From Plectrocnemia conspersa (taxonomy: Eukaryota > Arthropoda > Insecta > Trichoptera > Polycentropodidae), in contig VTFK01000171.1 of NCBI GenBank assembly GCA_009617715.1, positions 806,001 to 870,000 of the forward strand: a stretch of 64,000 nucleotides of DNA, written 5' to 3'. Position 1 is the stretch's first letter. Every line of letters starts with the position of its first letter. Shown here one piece after another: positions 48,111 to 61,619 of the stretch. Position numbers and translations under genes: made by a program. A model generated the notes under the pieces. The model was given only the letters and a program-made list of their open reading frames with translations, did no database searches and had not been told where the DNA came from.

Positions 48111-49439
48111 AAAAATGGTTTATGTTCGGATTTTTAATTGTTTCCTTGGTATTAGAATACAAAAAAAGTATTGTGAGCTAACTGTTTTTATGATAAATTA
48201 AGATCGATATAGGTGTTACATATAGTAAAAAATATTTCTTGAAATTACTATGATAATATGTTGTTATATCTAATCTTGATATACTACAATAATTGTACTT
48301 TTAAAGAAGAGCACTGAATATGTGTAGTGATTCCAATGTCCATTCATAGCTATTCCAGGTGTATATGCAACATAAAAGTATTCTAGTTATTGTGTGTAGT
48401 TTTTAAAAAAGGATCAACTATCTCCTGCAAATCTATTGTTGGAATAGTAATAAAAGCTTATTTTTATAACTAAAAGTTAGCGACATCTAAGACGTTTTTA
48501 TTTATTATATAAAAGGAACGGTAAAAGTTTAAACTTATTATGTAAAAATATTCATAAAGTTAATATATTAATTATTTAATTATTATTATGTATTTTATAA
48601 ATTGTATTTTATTTTAATTAGTTACGTACATATATTATTCTAGACCCATTAGCTTTACCCTTATGGATAACGATTTATGCAAAATTCTATAATGCAAAAG
48701 AGTAACATTATTTTTATTGGGGTCTTGAGTATTTAAGAAAAATTTAAAACAAATATTATTTAATATATACCCAAGGTAGGAAGGACGTGTTTAAATGTTT
48801 TAAGTAGGGTCCTAAGGATCCACTATGCTTGTTTGATTTAGATCGCTCAAATTGTGTGTGATTGTATGTTATTTTTAACAACCATGTTCGATAGTTAAAA
48901 TGATATGCTTTAAAGTTAAGTTAAAAACAAGAATGATAATGTATATTAAAACAATATTAAAAGTGAAACTTAAGCGATATAAAATTATGTAATGTTGTTG
49001 CGAAATTTATTTGCATTAGGACTTTGTATAAATTTAATCATATATTGTAGATAAATGATATTATATACAATAACATATCATCCGAACCATAACATTTTTT
49101 TCATTAATTGAAATGTAAAAAACATAAATAAGTCTTAGATTAAATAACAAATATTTTTTATATGCTTTAAACATATACATGTAGTAGTATGTATAATAGT
49201 TTCAGTGAAATTAACCACCTCTTAAGGAACGTTAATGCCACGCGAGTAAAAAAGGTTAAGTGGATAATTGTTTCGTCGTATTTATAAAAAAAATATATAA
49301 ATTAAATAATACTTCTATTATGGAAATATTTCATTAGGAATCTTTAGGTATTTCAATATAAAGTCAATAAAACAATGCATCAAACAAATCATTAATTAAT
49401 TTATGATTTAATTAAAGTGCCCTACTATCACCGTCGTTC
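48111..49439. other. AT-rich intergenic DNA
   Basis: Nothing recognised. Confidence 0.4.
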
Positions 49440-49960
49440 AAAACATTATCATGAATTAAACAGGGTGAATTTATAAATTGCACCACCATCCGGCTAGCTA
49501 GAGGGTCTCCAAAGGGCCGTTTTGTTTATCCGCATACTAAAATTTAATATTTCGCCCTATAAATAACTTTAATTAGGTGCGCGAGTATCACTCGCGGCGT
49601 AATTAAGGATTCGAGTGCCGTTTTTTAAAAGGCACTCTCTCTCGTTTCACGTTGAAGTTTCATGGAGAGGAGGCTTGGGCGCTAATTCTTCTATTCAAAA
49701 GAGGGTCCCTGTACAAGTAAGCCGCTTTCGGGGCCCCTGGAGTGGCCCTTTTGCGGGTCCCCAGTCGATTTTAATTACTTTTCGGATGGGCGCCGCCTGA
49801 TTGTGAAAGTTGGCCGGTTTAATGGCGCCAAATCGCCGAATAATGTACGCGGCCGTTATTTTAATTTTTGGCAAAAGTTAAAATAAACGCCTGATCTCGG
49901 TCGTTTTTTATGCAAATAGACGGTTTTATAGTGCTTAACCCGTTCGCCAGCAAAAGAGAT
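49440..49960. other. GC-richer non-coding block rich in homeodomain/POU-like words
   Basis: About 500 bp with no coding frame beyond 61 codons. Words include ACTTTAATTAGGTG, GCGTAATTAAGG, GATTTTAATTACTT, a perfect octamer ATGCAAAT at 49910-49917, and CCGTTATTTTAATTTTTGG. This is the clearest enhancer-like block in the window. Confidence 0.4.
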
Positions 49961-51480
49961 GATTCATGAACCGCCATCGTGCGCAGATTTCTCCTTCCAT
50001 TCTTTTTAATTGTCCAGAAATTAATTTATGTATTGCTATTGTATATCTTTGAAAACATTTGAAAAATACATTAATCTTAATTAAAGAGGTTTTTCTGCAT
50101 TATATAAATCTTATATATACCATTATTGTTTCTATATAATTCTCAAGGAAATACTTTTTATCACTACAGACGCAGAATAACTTTATTACCCATTTACGAT
50201 TAAATTCATCAGAACCTTTTTATACATCACAAAATACAAAAAAATGTTCATTTAATGTACTAACTAGAAAAAAAAAAAAGTCTAAAAAAATTAAATAAAT
50301 ATTTGTCATACCCTTTAATTTAATTATTAAAAAAATATTTTTTACGAAAAATAAAAGTTTACTTAAAATTTATTTATTGTATTCACTTACAATTTAAATA
50401 CGTGTAATAAAATAATATGTAAATAAATAAAATACATAAAAATAGTTTCATATTATGCGATACCGGCCCAAAGTGTGGACACTAATTAAAATTACAATTA
50501 TTACGTTAAAACAGTTGTTATTCCAACTTTAAAAAAATCGTATTATAATTCACATGTATAAAAGTTATAAATATAAATAAATCAAAATCGGCCCAACTTC
50601 GAAGTCTAAGTTTCCACGTGCCAGCCTGACGCGCAATTTGGTAAGCTCCACTGGTAGTGAACCCAAAATGTCAACTGAAGTTTAGTCTGTCTAAAATAAA
50701 AAACGTAAAATGAATATGACCCAACTTTTTCACGGTTATGTTGGAAAGATGAAAAATCTAACTGCTTATCGTGTTTTTTCTTTCCAAAGGAGCAATTGCT
50801 TATTTTGTAGAAAGTGAAAGAAAATAGCTTTTTTTTTAAAACTAATATTTTTATATTACGAGAAACTTTGCGTTATTAATCTTACATTCGTTCCAAAGTT
50901 AATATCTGCTAATTGGCGGTAACGTAAAGGAAACGATGTTTAGCTTTGGGGCGAATTTCGTTGCTGATAGACAACGCAAGTGCAAAAAATATGCACTAAA
51001 AGTATTAAATGTATATGATTTTGATATCCAAAGTGCATCCACTCGGTTGCTCGTCTTAAAAGGCTGTTGCTTTATGAAGCAAGTAAATAAACAACCCGCG
51101 AACTTCGTTCTCAGACTTCTAATTTTGCATAATTGTTAAAGTGCGTCTATTTTTAATATATATTTATTATCCATCGACTTATCATGATGTATTTTTAATA
51201 CAAAATAACGAAAAATAATAAAGTAGCGGTAACAATCCAAAAGTAAAAGTCTTTTTAAAATTTTAATATGAGAAAAAATTAAAAATGATTATAGCCTTAT
51301 TAATATACGTACATCTAACTACATGTGCCTGTTCTTAAATTTTAAGTATAATATGTGTTGCCGATTACAAAATTTCTTTTAAAAATAGTATAAAAAGGTG
51401 TATTGTAAATTATTTTAATTGATTTGTAAAGTTTTGCTTACACCAGAAAAGCATATGCTGTCTTAATTAATAATTGTCCA
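49961..51480. other. AT-rich intergenic DNA
   Basis: A mixed patch at 50580-50700 and a 67-codon frame at 50936-51139 have no recognisable content. Confidence 0.35.
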
Positions 51481-51489
51481 TGAGACAAA

Positions 51490-51975
51490 AAGCCATTTTG
51501 AGCAATGTTATAAAAAAAATTAAAAAATGTTTGTAAGACAACAAAAAATCTTTGAATATTCTTAGATGTCTCTAAAAAAATGCTTAAGAACTTCTAAAAA
51601 GAAATCCACAAAATAAAATACTTTAGAAACATATTAAGTAAAAATCTGAATTCCTTTAAAAAAAGGCTTTAAACAGTCTTTAATAAACCCTTAAAAACAT
51701 ATTAAAAAAGACACATTAGAAATCAAAAAATCTTCAGAAAGAAAAAAGGCATAAAATATAAATTCTATATGAATCCAGTAAAAATAAAAAAAAATCTCCC
51801 TAATAGAAAATTTTTCAAAATGAAAAAAATATTTGAAAATCCTTAAAAAACGAAATTAGAAAAAAAATCTTGAAAACACTTCCTTAAAAAAGCCTCATAA
51901 AAAATGATTAAAAAGAAAATTCCAAAAATAACTTGAAAATCCTCTAAAAATATTCTATGACTGAATAAATCTGTT
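51490..51975. repeat. Purine-biased low-complexity tract
   Basis: Nearly 500 bp built from variants of CTTAAAAA, TCTAAAAA and CTTGAAAA with strong A bias on the + strand. Looks like a decayed short-unit repeat. Confidence 0.6.
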
Positions 51976-52685
51976 CCAACATTACCCATTTCCCCAGCAA
52001 CTTATAATTGTAAAATTTTAGAGAGAAACAGAGACTGACAGGCAATGCCAAATATGTGAAATTAAATTTAAGCTTAGGTTTTTACACAGATATTTAACGC
52101 TCGATATAAAGTTTTTTCATTATCATAAAAAGGTGGCAAAGTTTATCTTCGATTTGACAATATCTTTTAAAATTAATTTTAATTTTAAACCACTAAATAT
52201 TAACATTTCATTAACGTATTAAGATAATTCCAAATTTTAATATAATATTTATACCTACACTAAACTAAATTTAATAATGTTAGTTCGCTCTTAATATTCT
52301 GAGAAATTAACGAGGCTTAAAAGACGATTCTCTTAAAACATTTTTTTAATTCGCTCTTAATATTGACAATACACATAAGTAAAAATCTCTCGCTCACAAT
52401 ATCTTTGTAAATAAAGAAAAATACTATTAAATATATATAATTTATATCGATGGTAATATATATTTAATATTTAATTATATAATAATTAAACCGTTGTATT
52501 AATGTATAACATGCATCAAAATTTCGCTTTCAGTCCCGACGCTTTGCAACTTTCTGCTATCTCGCGAGCTTTCACTACAAAGTTCATACATAATACAACA
52601 CATTCATATATACATACATATACTAAATCCGACCATAGAGGGACACTTTTTACAGACAGGCAGTCTGAACATGCAGATATGATAT
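51976..52685. other. AT-rich intergenic DNA
   Basis: No gene recognised. Confidence 0.35.
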
Positions 52686-52990
52686 AGAGCGGCTGTGTGT
52701 TATTAAAGTCCTGCGACTAATCGCCAAGACAGAGTCAACAAGGCGTGAACTCACTGGGTCTGGATGGAAAATTTTGGCCACGACTTATCGGCTGTTTACC
52801 CTGTTTATCCTGGCGCTCTGCAGGGGTCCGCTCTGGACGGCCATATTATTTTATAATCCTGGTAATATTGCCACCGGGCGAGGGTTTCGGAACGCTAGCT
52901 TTAATATAGAACGTTTTTGCATTCAGAATTAATTCGCGATATATCCATATAGCACAGAACATATTCGGCGCTCGGCATCGAAATTAAATT
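52686..52990. other. GC-richer non-coding block (candidate regulatory element)
   Basis: Contains CTGTTTACCCTGTTTATCCTGG (fork-head-like TGTTTAC/TGTTTAT pair), GGCCATATTATTTTATAATCC and GAATTAATTCG. No coding frame. Confidence 0.3.
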
Positions 52991-53500
52991 TCATATCGAT
53001 ATTCTAGTATGGAATAATAATAATTATAATATACAATAATATGGGACGCATTGGATTATATGTATACATATCTATGTGTATCTATAAAATAAATCGATAG
53101 CCAATTACTTAGTTTTATAATAAAATTATACGACAATATGAGCACAAACCACACTTTGTGCAAATGAAAATAAAATTAGTTTATCATATTAAATTTATTT
53201 TAAAATAAATAAAATTACTTTTAGTGATGTCATTTAATCGGATTTGGTTTGGTTTATTTTAATATTTGTGTTCAGATCATATTGGGTTTACTAATTCAGT
53301 GATGGTATATTACGTTTAAAATATGAAGCTTTTATTCAATTTAAGTTATTAATAACAAATAATAATTTTAAAGATGTTAATAAATATTAGTATTTTAATA
53401 AAATCCTGTTTTAAAAAATAGCAAACGCTTTAAATTCTCCCAGAAATTTGTATGGAAATAAGCATTTTTTAAATTACTGAATGGTGCTGCAGAAATTATA
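52991..53500. other. AT-rich intergenic DNA
   Basis: Nothing recognised. Confidence 0.4.
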
Positions 53501-53519
53501 CTATTTTCGAAGAAGTCCA

Positions 53520-53840
53520 GATTTTGGTTCCGGAACGTCTTCGAAAATCACGATCGCGTCCTCTTTTAATATTTGTTAGAGTCAGGATGTCCGAACTAGC
53601 CGACTCACTTATAGCTATCGCCATCTGGCTCCTTAATATGCTGGCATTGCACATTGATTTATTTAATGTTAGCTTCATGAAACTGGTCCGGTTCGTTTCA
53701 TTTAATTTATATGTGACGATTTTTTTTACTATGTATTATATTTTTTGTGTATTATTTTTTAATCTTACCTGTGCTATATTTTTTGTGTGCTGTAATAACA
53801 CTTTATATTTTTTATTATCGTGGCGCATCGTAAATAAAAT
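53520..53840 (+). mobile_element. LINE ORF2 C-terminus and 3' UTR fragment
   Basis: One open frame reads VPERLRKSRSRPLL, RMSELADSLIAIAI and LALHIDLFNVSFMKLVR, the ...N.L...IDLFN.SF..L.R ending typical of Jockey/CR1-like LINE ORF2. It is followed by a T-rich 3' region (TATGTATTATATTTTTTGTG, GTGGCGCATCG) shared with the copies at 21.8 and 56.8 kb. Confidence 0.62.
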
Positions 53841-55240
53841 ATAAATTAATATAATAATAAAATATTTTATTCGAAATAAAATATGGCTAATCTAATTTAT
53901 ATTATGTTAATTTTTAAATTCAGTAAATAATAATATTTTGAATTTAAATTATTATTTTTTAAATACTATTTCATAGTATTCAATGTCTCTAAATATATTA
54001 CTTATAAATATGCAAGTTTACTGTCACCACCCAAACACAAACGTATTCATTCAACTTTCAACCCCTGCAAACTAACTTTAGGGATGCAATGATGATATTT
54101 CGCCCACATAAAGATATGACAAACAGGTAAATTATACATATATTATACGCATTTCAAAAGGAGATTTGTTAACGTGTATTTAGAAGATTAGTTGCAATCA
54201 AGTTTCTCTTGTTCATGATACAATTTTCTCTCTTGACTCTGTCATTAAAATAATTTACTCTGATTGGCAATAACTATTCATGTTACTATTAGTAATCAAC
54301 TAAACATACGTAACTATATAAGATGTTAAAAGGAAACGTGAAGCCGCAAAAAGTGACAAATATTGAAAAGGCACGTATAAGATATATTCTTCGTAGTTTC
54401 CTAACAGAATCGCATAACCAAAACTAGTTTAAGATGAGTACGTGACCTGAACGAAGATTGTTATAAAGAAATACATATTTCGAATACATGCCGAGCCATT
54501 TGACTAAACTTGGTTAAATAACACTCTGCAACGGACGTGGATAGAAACAGAAGTGTATTCATTTCTGAAACAGTTATGCTATAGTTTGTCGGCGGTATTT
54601 TGCTTTGAATCTGCATATATTTATTAAATATATCTATATCTACACTATGAAACACAATTTAAATTTGGATAATAAAAACTATGTATTTTCTACAAAAATA
54701 AGATAGATTTGTATGTTAAAATATAGGTTAATTCTAACTTCTTGTGTTGTATATAAATCATTTAAAACAAGATGTGCCAAAATACTTTTTTTTTCATTTT
54801 AATGATATTTTAATTAATAATATTTTAAATTGAAAAAAAATATTTCACAATATAATTTTTATTTAAAAATAATAATTATAGTATGGTGCTACAAAATATA
54901 GTAAATAAAATGTATTTTATAATGTTTAACAATCAGTTTTAAAACTATAAAAATATTTTTTGTTTGAAAATTAAAAAAAAATGTATTAATTAGTTACTGT
55001 TCAAATAATGGCTATTAAAGGATGAGTTTTGTCCTTTATTTTAGTCAAATAACGGATTATTTTTATGAAAGACCTTTTTTAGACCCAGCTTTCAAAATAT
55101 CTTAACTTTCGTCTGTTCTTATAATTTTATAATATTGTATTAAAACATCGTTGCTAAAAATATAAAAAAATACATCTGCCTTAAGATATAAATTAAAATT
55201 ATATTCCATTTTCATAAATTCCCATTTTCTAGATATTGCC
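53841..55240. other. AT-rich intergenic DNA
   Basis: Nothing recognised. Confidence 0.4.
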
Positions 55241-55249
55241 GGTAGCATA

Positions 55250-55500
55250 ACTACTAAGGCCAACTACCATCAAGAGTTTATAATTTTGCCTGTGATTTGA
55301 GGACGACATGGGGATAATTTCAAATTTAAGGCTGTACGAGCGATAATTTGCATCCAGCGATGGGGGGCGGCATGCTTTTCATCTCTCTTGTGGATGAAAA
55401 TTCGGAAAACTAGACGCGCTTTTCCACCCGCTGATTGGATGTCGCGACGCGTAAAAATCGCAACGCGATTCAATCACCGTCCTTTGTGATTGCGGGTATC
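55250..55500. other. GC-richer non-coding block (candidate regulatory element)
   Basis: Contains GGGGATAATTTC, GCGATAATTTGCATCC, a near-palindrome around ATTGGATGTCGCGACG ... CGCAACGCGATTCAAT, and CCTTTGTGATTG. No coding frame with a domain. Confidence 0.3.
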
Positions 55501-56500
55501 GTATTCTATGATATATAAAAAAATAGAAGTTGACTGAATATTCTTTATCATAGTTATACCTACTTACTTTTACAGAAATATTCCGTAAAATAAAAACGAA
55601 GCTACGTATTAAAAAAATATAAAAAGCTTGATCTTGGTTATAATTTAAGGTAACATTCCATTCGAATTACAGCATTTAATATTTTGTCTTTGAATCCCAA
55701 AAATATGTAGGTATGAAGATGCAAAGACATGAAACGCAAGACAAAGAGATGTGTGGAGTAACACCAACAATACCAATTTTTCTAAATTGCATGTCATCAT
55801 CATAAAATAAAGCTTAAAATAATATTTAATGCACACTTTTACACTTATCCTAAAAAACTTTATAATAGCCACAAATACCAACAAAAAAATACACTAAAAT
55901 TAATTTGCATAACCACACTAGTCTCGTGTATCTAAAATAACAATATAAGCAACCTTCAATTTTAATATAAGCACAAAATACATATAAAATAAGTCAAAAA
56001 GCACATATTGCTTTAGAGAGTGAAGAACACATATTAATGGTTTCATATTTTTATATAATTCAGCTGGTGCTGTTGTTGATTTTTCGTTAGGTATTCGATC
56101 TGAATTTTTAACAATATTTTGCAAACAAATTTTAACACAAAGGAGCTGCGTAAAAAACTACAATATGTCCCTTTAAATAATAATGTTTGTTGTCAGAGTA
56201 CTACCTATAATGTGGGTGCTTTTTAAGACAATGTTCTGCTTTTTTTATTTCTTATATAATATTTATAAAAAGGCAGAAGAAACTTATAACTGAAATACAT
56301 CAGTATATAGGTACACCTCAAACAACCTTAGCTTAGTATAGATTCAATATTTAAGGTCAGTTTTTTCTATTTTTATAAATAAATTCTCGATCTGTTGTGG
56401 ACTATTTCTCTCTAAAGAGTTATTTAAATTCTTTATTCGATTGTTTAATTTTGTGACATTATATTGATTCTCTTCGCCATCAGATTTTTCCTACGATCTC
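55501..56500. other. AT-rich intergenic DNA
   Basis: Short minus-strand frames (67-79 codons) without recognisable content. Confidence 0.35.
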
Positions 56501-56519
56501 AGTGGGGACTTTTTTGGCA

Positions 56520-56960
56520 AGAGAAATTTCCACTAAAGAATTTGGAGTCACTTTTAAAAGGAAGTGAAGGTTCTCGCTACACGTAAACATCTGCGAAATA
56601 TTTCTAAGATACTCGGTTTTGTTATAAGGAATGCGTTTCACTTTGACGATCCATCAGTTATTCGTGTCCTCTATGACACTTTAGTTCGCAACATATTTAA
56701 TTTGGGATCTATACTTTGGAACCAATGAATACCAAATACTCTTAATCGAAAAAGTTCAGAAAATATTCTTTCGATAACTACGTTTATAAGAAGATATATA
56801 ATTATTATTCGTTATTGTAGCTACGAGGAGCTGGTCGGGTAAATATAAAGGTACCATATAATATTTTGTATTATATTATTTGTGTATTGTAATAATATAT
56901 TTATATTGTTTTTTATCATCGTGATTCATAAGCGTAACATATTAGGTCACGATTATTTAT
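56520..56960 (+). pseudogene. Decayed LINE reverse transcriptase C-terminal fragment
   Basis: Translated in shifting frames: GVTFKRK, ILGFVIRNAFHFDDPSVIRV, LYDTLVRNIFNLGSILWNQ. These match the thumb region of Jockey/CR1-like LINE RTs (LG...D..L.F; LYxxLVRxxLEYGSxxWNP). It then jumps to a 3' UTR like that at 53.75 kb (TGTATTATATTATTTGTGTA, TTTTATCATCGTG), so the ORF end has been deleted. Confidence 0.75.
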
Positions 56961-57309
56961 ATGAAATTTAAACATATAAATAAAAAAATATATGAAGCAT
57001 CGCTTCATAAAACTTTTTTTATTGAACTATTCTTATATACATAGTTACTAAATGTAGATAAAGTTTTAACATTAGTCTAGTATTATTGCGCATTAATATT
57101 AGTCTGAAATGGACAATAAAATATATATTAACTATAAAGCAACTTTACCAAAAAATAATCATATATATACTATATTATACCTTTATATATATATACTACA
57201 CATTTCATGTAAAATCATCAATTGTAAATTATTACTATTTTTTCTACATAAAAAAGGCGGAAGACCTTCATGAAATCATTTTGCGACATTTTTTAAATTT
57301 AATTTTGCA
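56961..57309. other. AT-rich intergenic DNA
   Basis: Nothing recognised. Confidence 0.4.
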
Positions 57310-57660
57310 GAATTCGTAGATTTTTGACATCGTCAGTAACACACGAGCGCACAAATTAAATCGGCGCCAAAATATATGTTGCATGCGCTAACGAGCGCCC
57401 CTTGGCATAGGCGGTGGGTATTACGCGAATTTCTGCGGCGCCGCCCGTCGGGTGAGCCATATAATTTACCAAAATGGATACGAACATTATTATCGTGTTT
57501 GGATTTGTTCATTACGCACTTGTTTGCGGTTAATCTTGCGGAAATCATGGCCGCTCCACGCCACCCCCACGGGCGTCTTCTCGAAACCACCCCGTGTGGA
57601 TTCGGAGAGCACCCCCTTGTAACACCCATGGAATCCTAGGTATTCTTTCTCTGTGTACGT
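57310..57660. other. GC-richer non-coding block (candidate regulatory element)
   Basis: Open frames of 85-98 codons run on both strands at once, none with a domain. Words include AAATTAAATCGGCGCC, GCCATATAATTTACC and GCGGTTAATCTTGCGG. Confidence 0.35.
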
Positions 57661-58440
57661 TTTCTCAGAAAAAAAATAATGGAAAAGTTTAAAGCGAGAG
57701 CCAAAAGCTAAAATTAATATCTGGATGGCCTTGATTTTTTTTGCCAAGGGCGCTAATGACGTAGAAAGTTACGCGAAAACGTAAACAAACTTGCGTGGCT
57801 TCAAGATTTTACGTAGATTAAAATCGTATCTAAATGTAATTTGGTTTAGATTAGAGATGTATATAGGGAAATTCCGTAATTTAATGATTTTATAACATTC
57901 GCGCTGATTAAATATATCATAAGATAAGTAAATTTTTGAGACGTTTTGAATAAAATATGGGTTATCTAAACACATGATCAATTATGGGTATTAAAGATAG
58001 TATTAATAAATTCTAGCCAAATTATTGACATCAAACTATTTGCTTACTTAATAAATTAGTCTAAAGAAGATATAAATTGATATTTTTATGTTCATCTAAA
58101 TAATTAAATCATCTGAGTGATTTTAATTTGTGTGATAAATGAAGATATTTATAAGGAACATTATAAATTAAATATTATGTAACTTAAATGATTATCGTAA
58201 CCTTCATGATTCTCAAAAATAAAATTGGGCGGCAAATTTTACGTTTACAGAATTACAAATTTTACTTATAAAAATTTAATGATTTATGAATTTCTTAAAA
58301 AAATCACCAACTATAGCCATTGAAAAAAATTGTGAAATGGTTAGTAATTTATTGTTCATTTTTTAAGGCAAGGACGATTAAAAATAAATTGAACGGGAAA
58401 TTACGTTATTAAAAATGGGTGTAGGAAACCATCAAAGATA
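57661..58440. other. AT-rich intergenic DNA
   Basis: Nothing recognised. Confidence 0.4.
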
Positions 58441-58444
58441 AGCG

Positions 58445-58860
58445 ATAATGTCCTGCAAACAGAAATATAAAAAATCCTACTCAAACTATCCATCAGCTAG
58501 CCGAAAAACTAAACCAGTTCGATTTAACAGTGCATAGACACATTTATAATATTGCGAAGGTTTGGAAATAACTTCTGTTGGTTCAAAAAAACAAGTCATA
58601 TTCCAAGAGTTTCTGGATCTTAAAGCTGGTCGCCTTCTCTCAGTCATTTGAAGAATGTTATACGACAACAATTGTTGTATAAGACAGTGGTTATCCGAAA
58701 GTCAGGTAGCAAAACCTACCTCAAAGCCCGGGCTCACTTAAAAAAAGTTATTTTTTGTGTTTGGCGGGATTGCAAAAAAATTGTGCATTATGAAACTTTT
58801 AAACCTGGCCAAACAATTACAACAAGCTTATATTGTGATTAGCTGGATCTTTGCAAAATT
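58445..58860 (+). pseudogene. Decayed mariner transposase
   Basis: In order: QTIHQLAEKLNQFDLTVHRH (helix-turn-helix region), a decayed middle, LYDNNCCIRQWLSES, then in another frame SGSKTYLKARAHLKKVIFCV and IVHYETFKPGQTI, the mariner catalytic stretch between the first and second catalytic Asp. Frameshifts and stops throughout. Same family as 7085-7455. Terminal repeats were not identified. Confidence 0.78.
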
Positions 58861-59590
58861 GCCACTTTATATCATTAAGGAACTTAAGCTGAAAAATTTT
58901 ATCTGATAATTCTAAGGGAATACCCCCACCTGCTCCCTGCTCAAATAAAATCCTTGTATTGTAGGCTTAAAAATACATGATTATTGTAAATATAAGAATA
59001 TTAAATATGAGATTAAAATTATTTTGTGTAAATAATATATTTATTATTTTATATTATTACGTAGCACGTCTTAGATTGAAAAAAGCAAAATATAGACGAT
59101 GTGAATAAAGGGATATCCGAATATTTTGCATTAGTCTTTTATTTGTATTTTGTGTTGTTAAAACATCATTTTAATACAAATATTTAAAGGATTCTGTCGA
59201 ATCTTTAAAATATAATACATAAATATATTTATTTTTATAATTTAAACTTTGATTTTTAATTTCATTTTTTAAATTTAATTTTAAGAACACATGTATGCTA
59301 TAAAGTTGTGAAAACACTATCAATTATATTGTTGAATAAATTGATCTATAATGTTTATAAGTGGAATGTAAAAAAGGCATTTAAACTATAGTAGTAGTAC
59401 TGTTTTTTATGTCATACTAATATTTGTACTTTTCTAAAATATATTTAAAATTCACCCATTGCTGGAAAAATGAATTAATACTAAATATCTATATTTTTAT
59501 AAAAATATTTTAGTGGCGTGAATATATACTTACATGTATGTTACAAACTTGAGCACATTATCATCGCTCATATATAAGAAGCTTACTGCT
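58861..59590. other. AT-rich intergenic DNA
   Basis: Nothing recognised. Confidence 0.4.
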
Positions 59591-59594
59591 GCCA

Positions 59595-60070
59595 TTGAAA
59601 CGCTTAACAATGATTTCCACCGCAAAAGAGCGCATTAAACTTTTTTTACCAATTTTTTCTCGTATAAAACGGAGAGCAAAAAAATTGAGAGCGCGTGGTT
59701 TTTTATCCAAGTCCTCCCAAGCAAAGGGACAATGGGGAGTTGATGTTAGATCTCCGGTGGCGCAAACACTGGAACAAGAATGGGAGAGCTACTCTGCCGT
59801 TCTTCAAAACGTCAATGGGCATTAAACGGTTTACAAATGATCCATGTGAAATGCAACAAAGGAATCCAAAGGTTTTTGTGAAGGTATCGCGAGCAACTCT
59901 CAATGGGGATCTAATCCATTGAAGCGGTGTTGAGAAAAAGCTGCCGATATCAGAATTTCATTAGGAGACCAAGAAATAATACACTGCACTCATTGTTCCA
60001 TTGTGCCTCGTGATGCCCGGTGAATAGGGCAGATGTTTGCCAAGCAATTGTTGGAAACGCATCTAGGCAA
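59595..60070. other. Mixed-composition block, origin unknown
   Basis: A basic 76-codon frame (59595-59825) includes RIKRRAKKLRARGFLSK and TLEQEWESYSAVLQN; a second + frame and a minus frame overlap it. No family recognised. It may be an old transposon piece. Confidence 0.3.
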
Positions 60071-60399
60071 TTTATACCCACATGAAGCAATTGCATTTGC
60101 TGCATTTATTTATATTCTGACATAATGTCAAGCTTCTGTCAAACCTATTCTTTATATGCATATAATACAAATATAATATCAATAATAACAATGATTGTAA
60201 TTATTTATATTATATTTATTTCAACTTAAAGTGCTTATAAATCTACATCCATTGAAATGCTATCTAGGTGAGCGTTTTAGAAGCGGCAATAGTTTGTCTA
60301 CGCACATAATTTAAGCACTTGTTTTATAAATATATAAAAGTCTCAATATAAAGATTAAATATGAATGATAATATTGAAGATTATCTTTGCCTCAATGTA

Positions 60400-60650
60400 A
60401 ATAGATTTGGGGTCGTTCAGTCGTGCCGCGACCCGGAGATGTTACATACCTGGCAGGAGTCAATGGGCCCTTCAGGGCACGTCAAGATCTTTTATCTGCC
60501 CCAAATGCCGCACTGACCTTCTTGCGCGCACAAAGAAAAATCGAGTATTCAATTACTCAAAAGGTGGCGGTGGACGATCGGAATATTCATGATTTGGGAT
60601 TCCTTTCCCCAAATCTCTACTATGTCTAGATTTTTATTTCCAATGTAAGA
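60400..60650. other. Mixed-composition block, origin unknown
   Basis: Two + frames of 61 and 68 codons overlap, one with a CPKC pair (FICPKCRTDLLART). No supporting structure. Confidence 0.25.
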
Positions 60651-61619
60651 CATTCAATTTTCTATATAAGGTGGCTTTATTATATAAACATGTAGCAAAA
60701 CATTTTTTTTAAATGAATTAAATCAGTATTTATTATTAAAATATCAGATGTAGCAAAACGAAAAATTCAAGTACGCAAAACGGTGTTCCGAAGACAATCT
60801 CTATGGCACTACAAGTAGAATCTCATTTTACAGCAATATCTTGGAACATTATTGGAAAATATATCTATTATTAAACTATTCAACTATCATTTTTTAGGTG
60901 TTTTGCTGTACTCTGACAAGCGTAAGCCCAATGCGTTGCAACAACAGCGCTAATATATATATAAGAAATGATAACTTAATGATTTTGAGGTACAAACTTT
61001 ACGATTTTTATTTATTATGGGATGGCATAGTACTTTTGCTTCCCTATATTTTACATATATAAGTTTTATCAGTGTGATAAAATTTATGATTTGTTAACCA
61101 TGCTTCAACAGTATCGTATACAATGAAAATAAATCCATGAAAAGTATGTATGAAAAATAACTATTGAGACAAAAAAATATTTATCACTCGTTAATATTAT
61201 TATTAGTTTATTTGTATTAAATAATAATTAAGTTTTAATACATATTAATACATTTTATTAAACAGGTAATTTATTAAAATATATTATTAATAAAAAAAAT
61301 GTATTATATTTTACTTCATTAGCGACTTATTTCAGAGCGTTCTATGCGTATTTGGGTATTTTTTATATTATTAAATACGTGATACATATATAACCTTTCA
61401 CCCAAACTAATCATTACAACGTTGAAAGGATGACTATAAATAAAAAAAATATGAATCGATAGGTCAATGAATTAAGTCACTGTCTAACCAATTAAAATTC
61501 TAAAGTAGCTTGCCTCATTTAGATTTATGGTTTATCTTATATATACAACCATACATATATAATATATTAATTTAATCTTCTATATTTAAAATAAACTCGA
61601 TTTACGATGTTATTTTCAT
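60651..61619. other. AT-rich intergenic DNA
   Basis: Nothing recognised. Confidence 0.4.
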
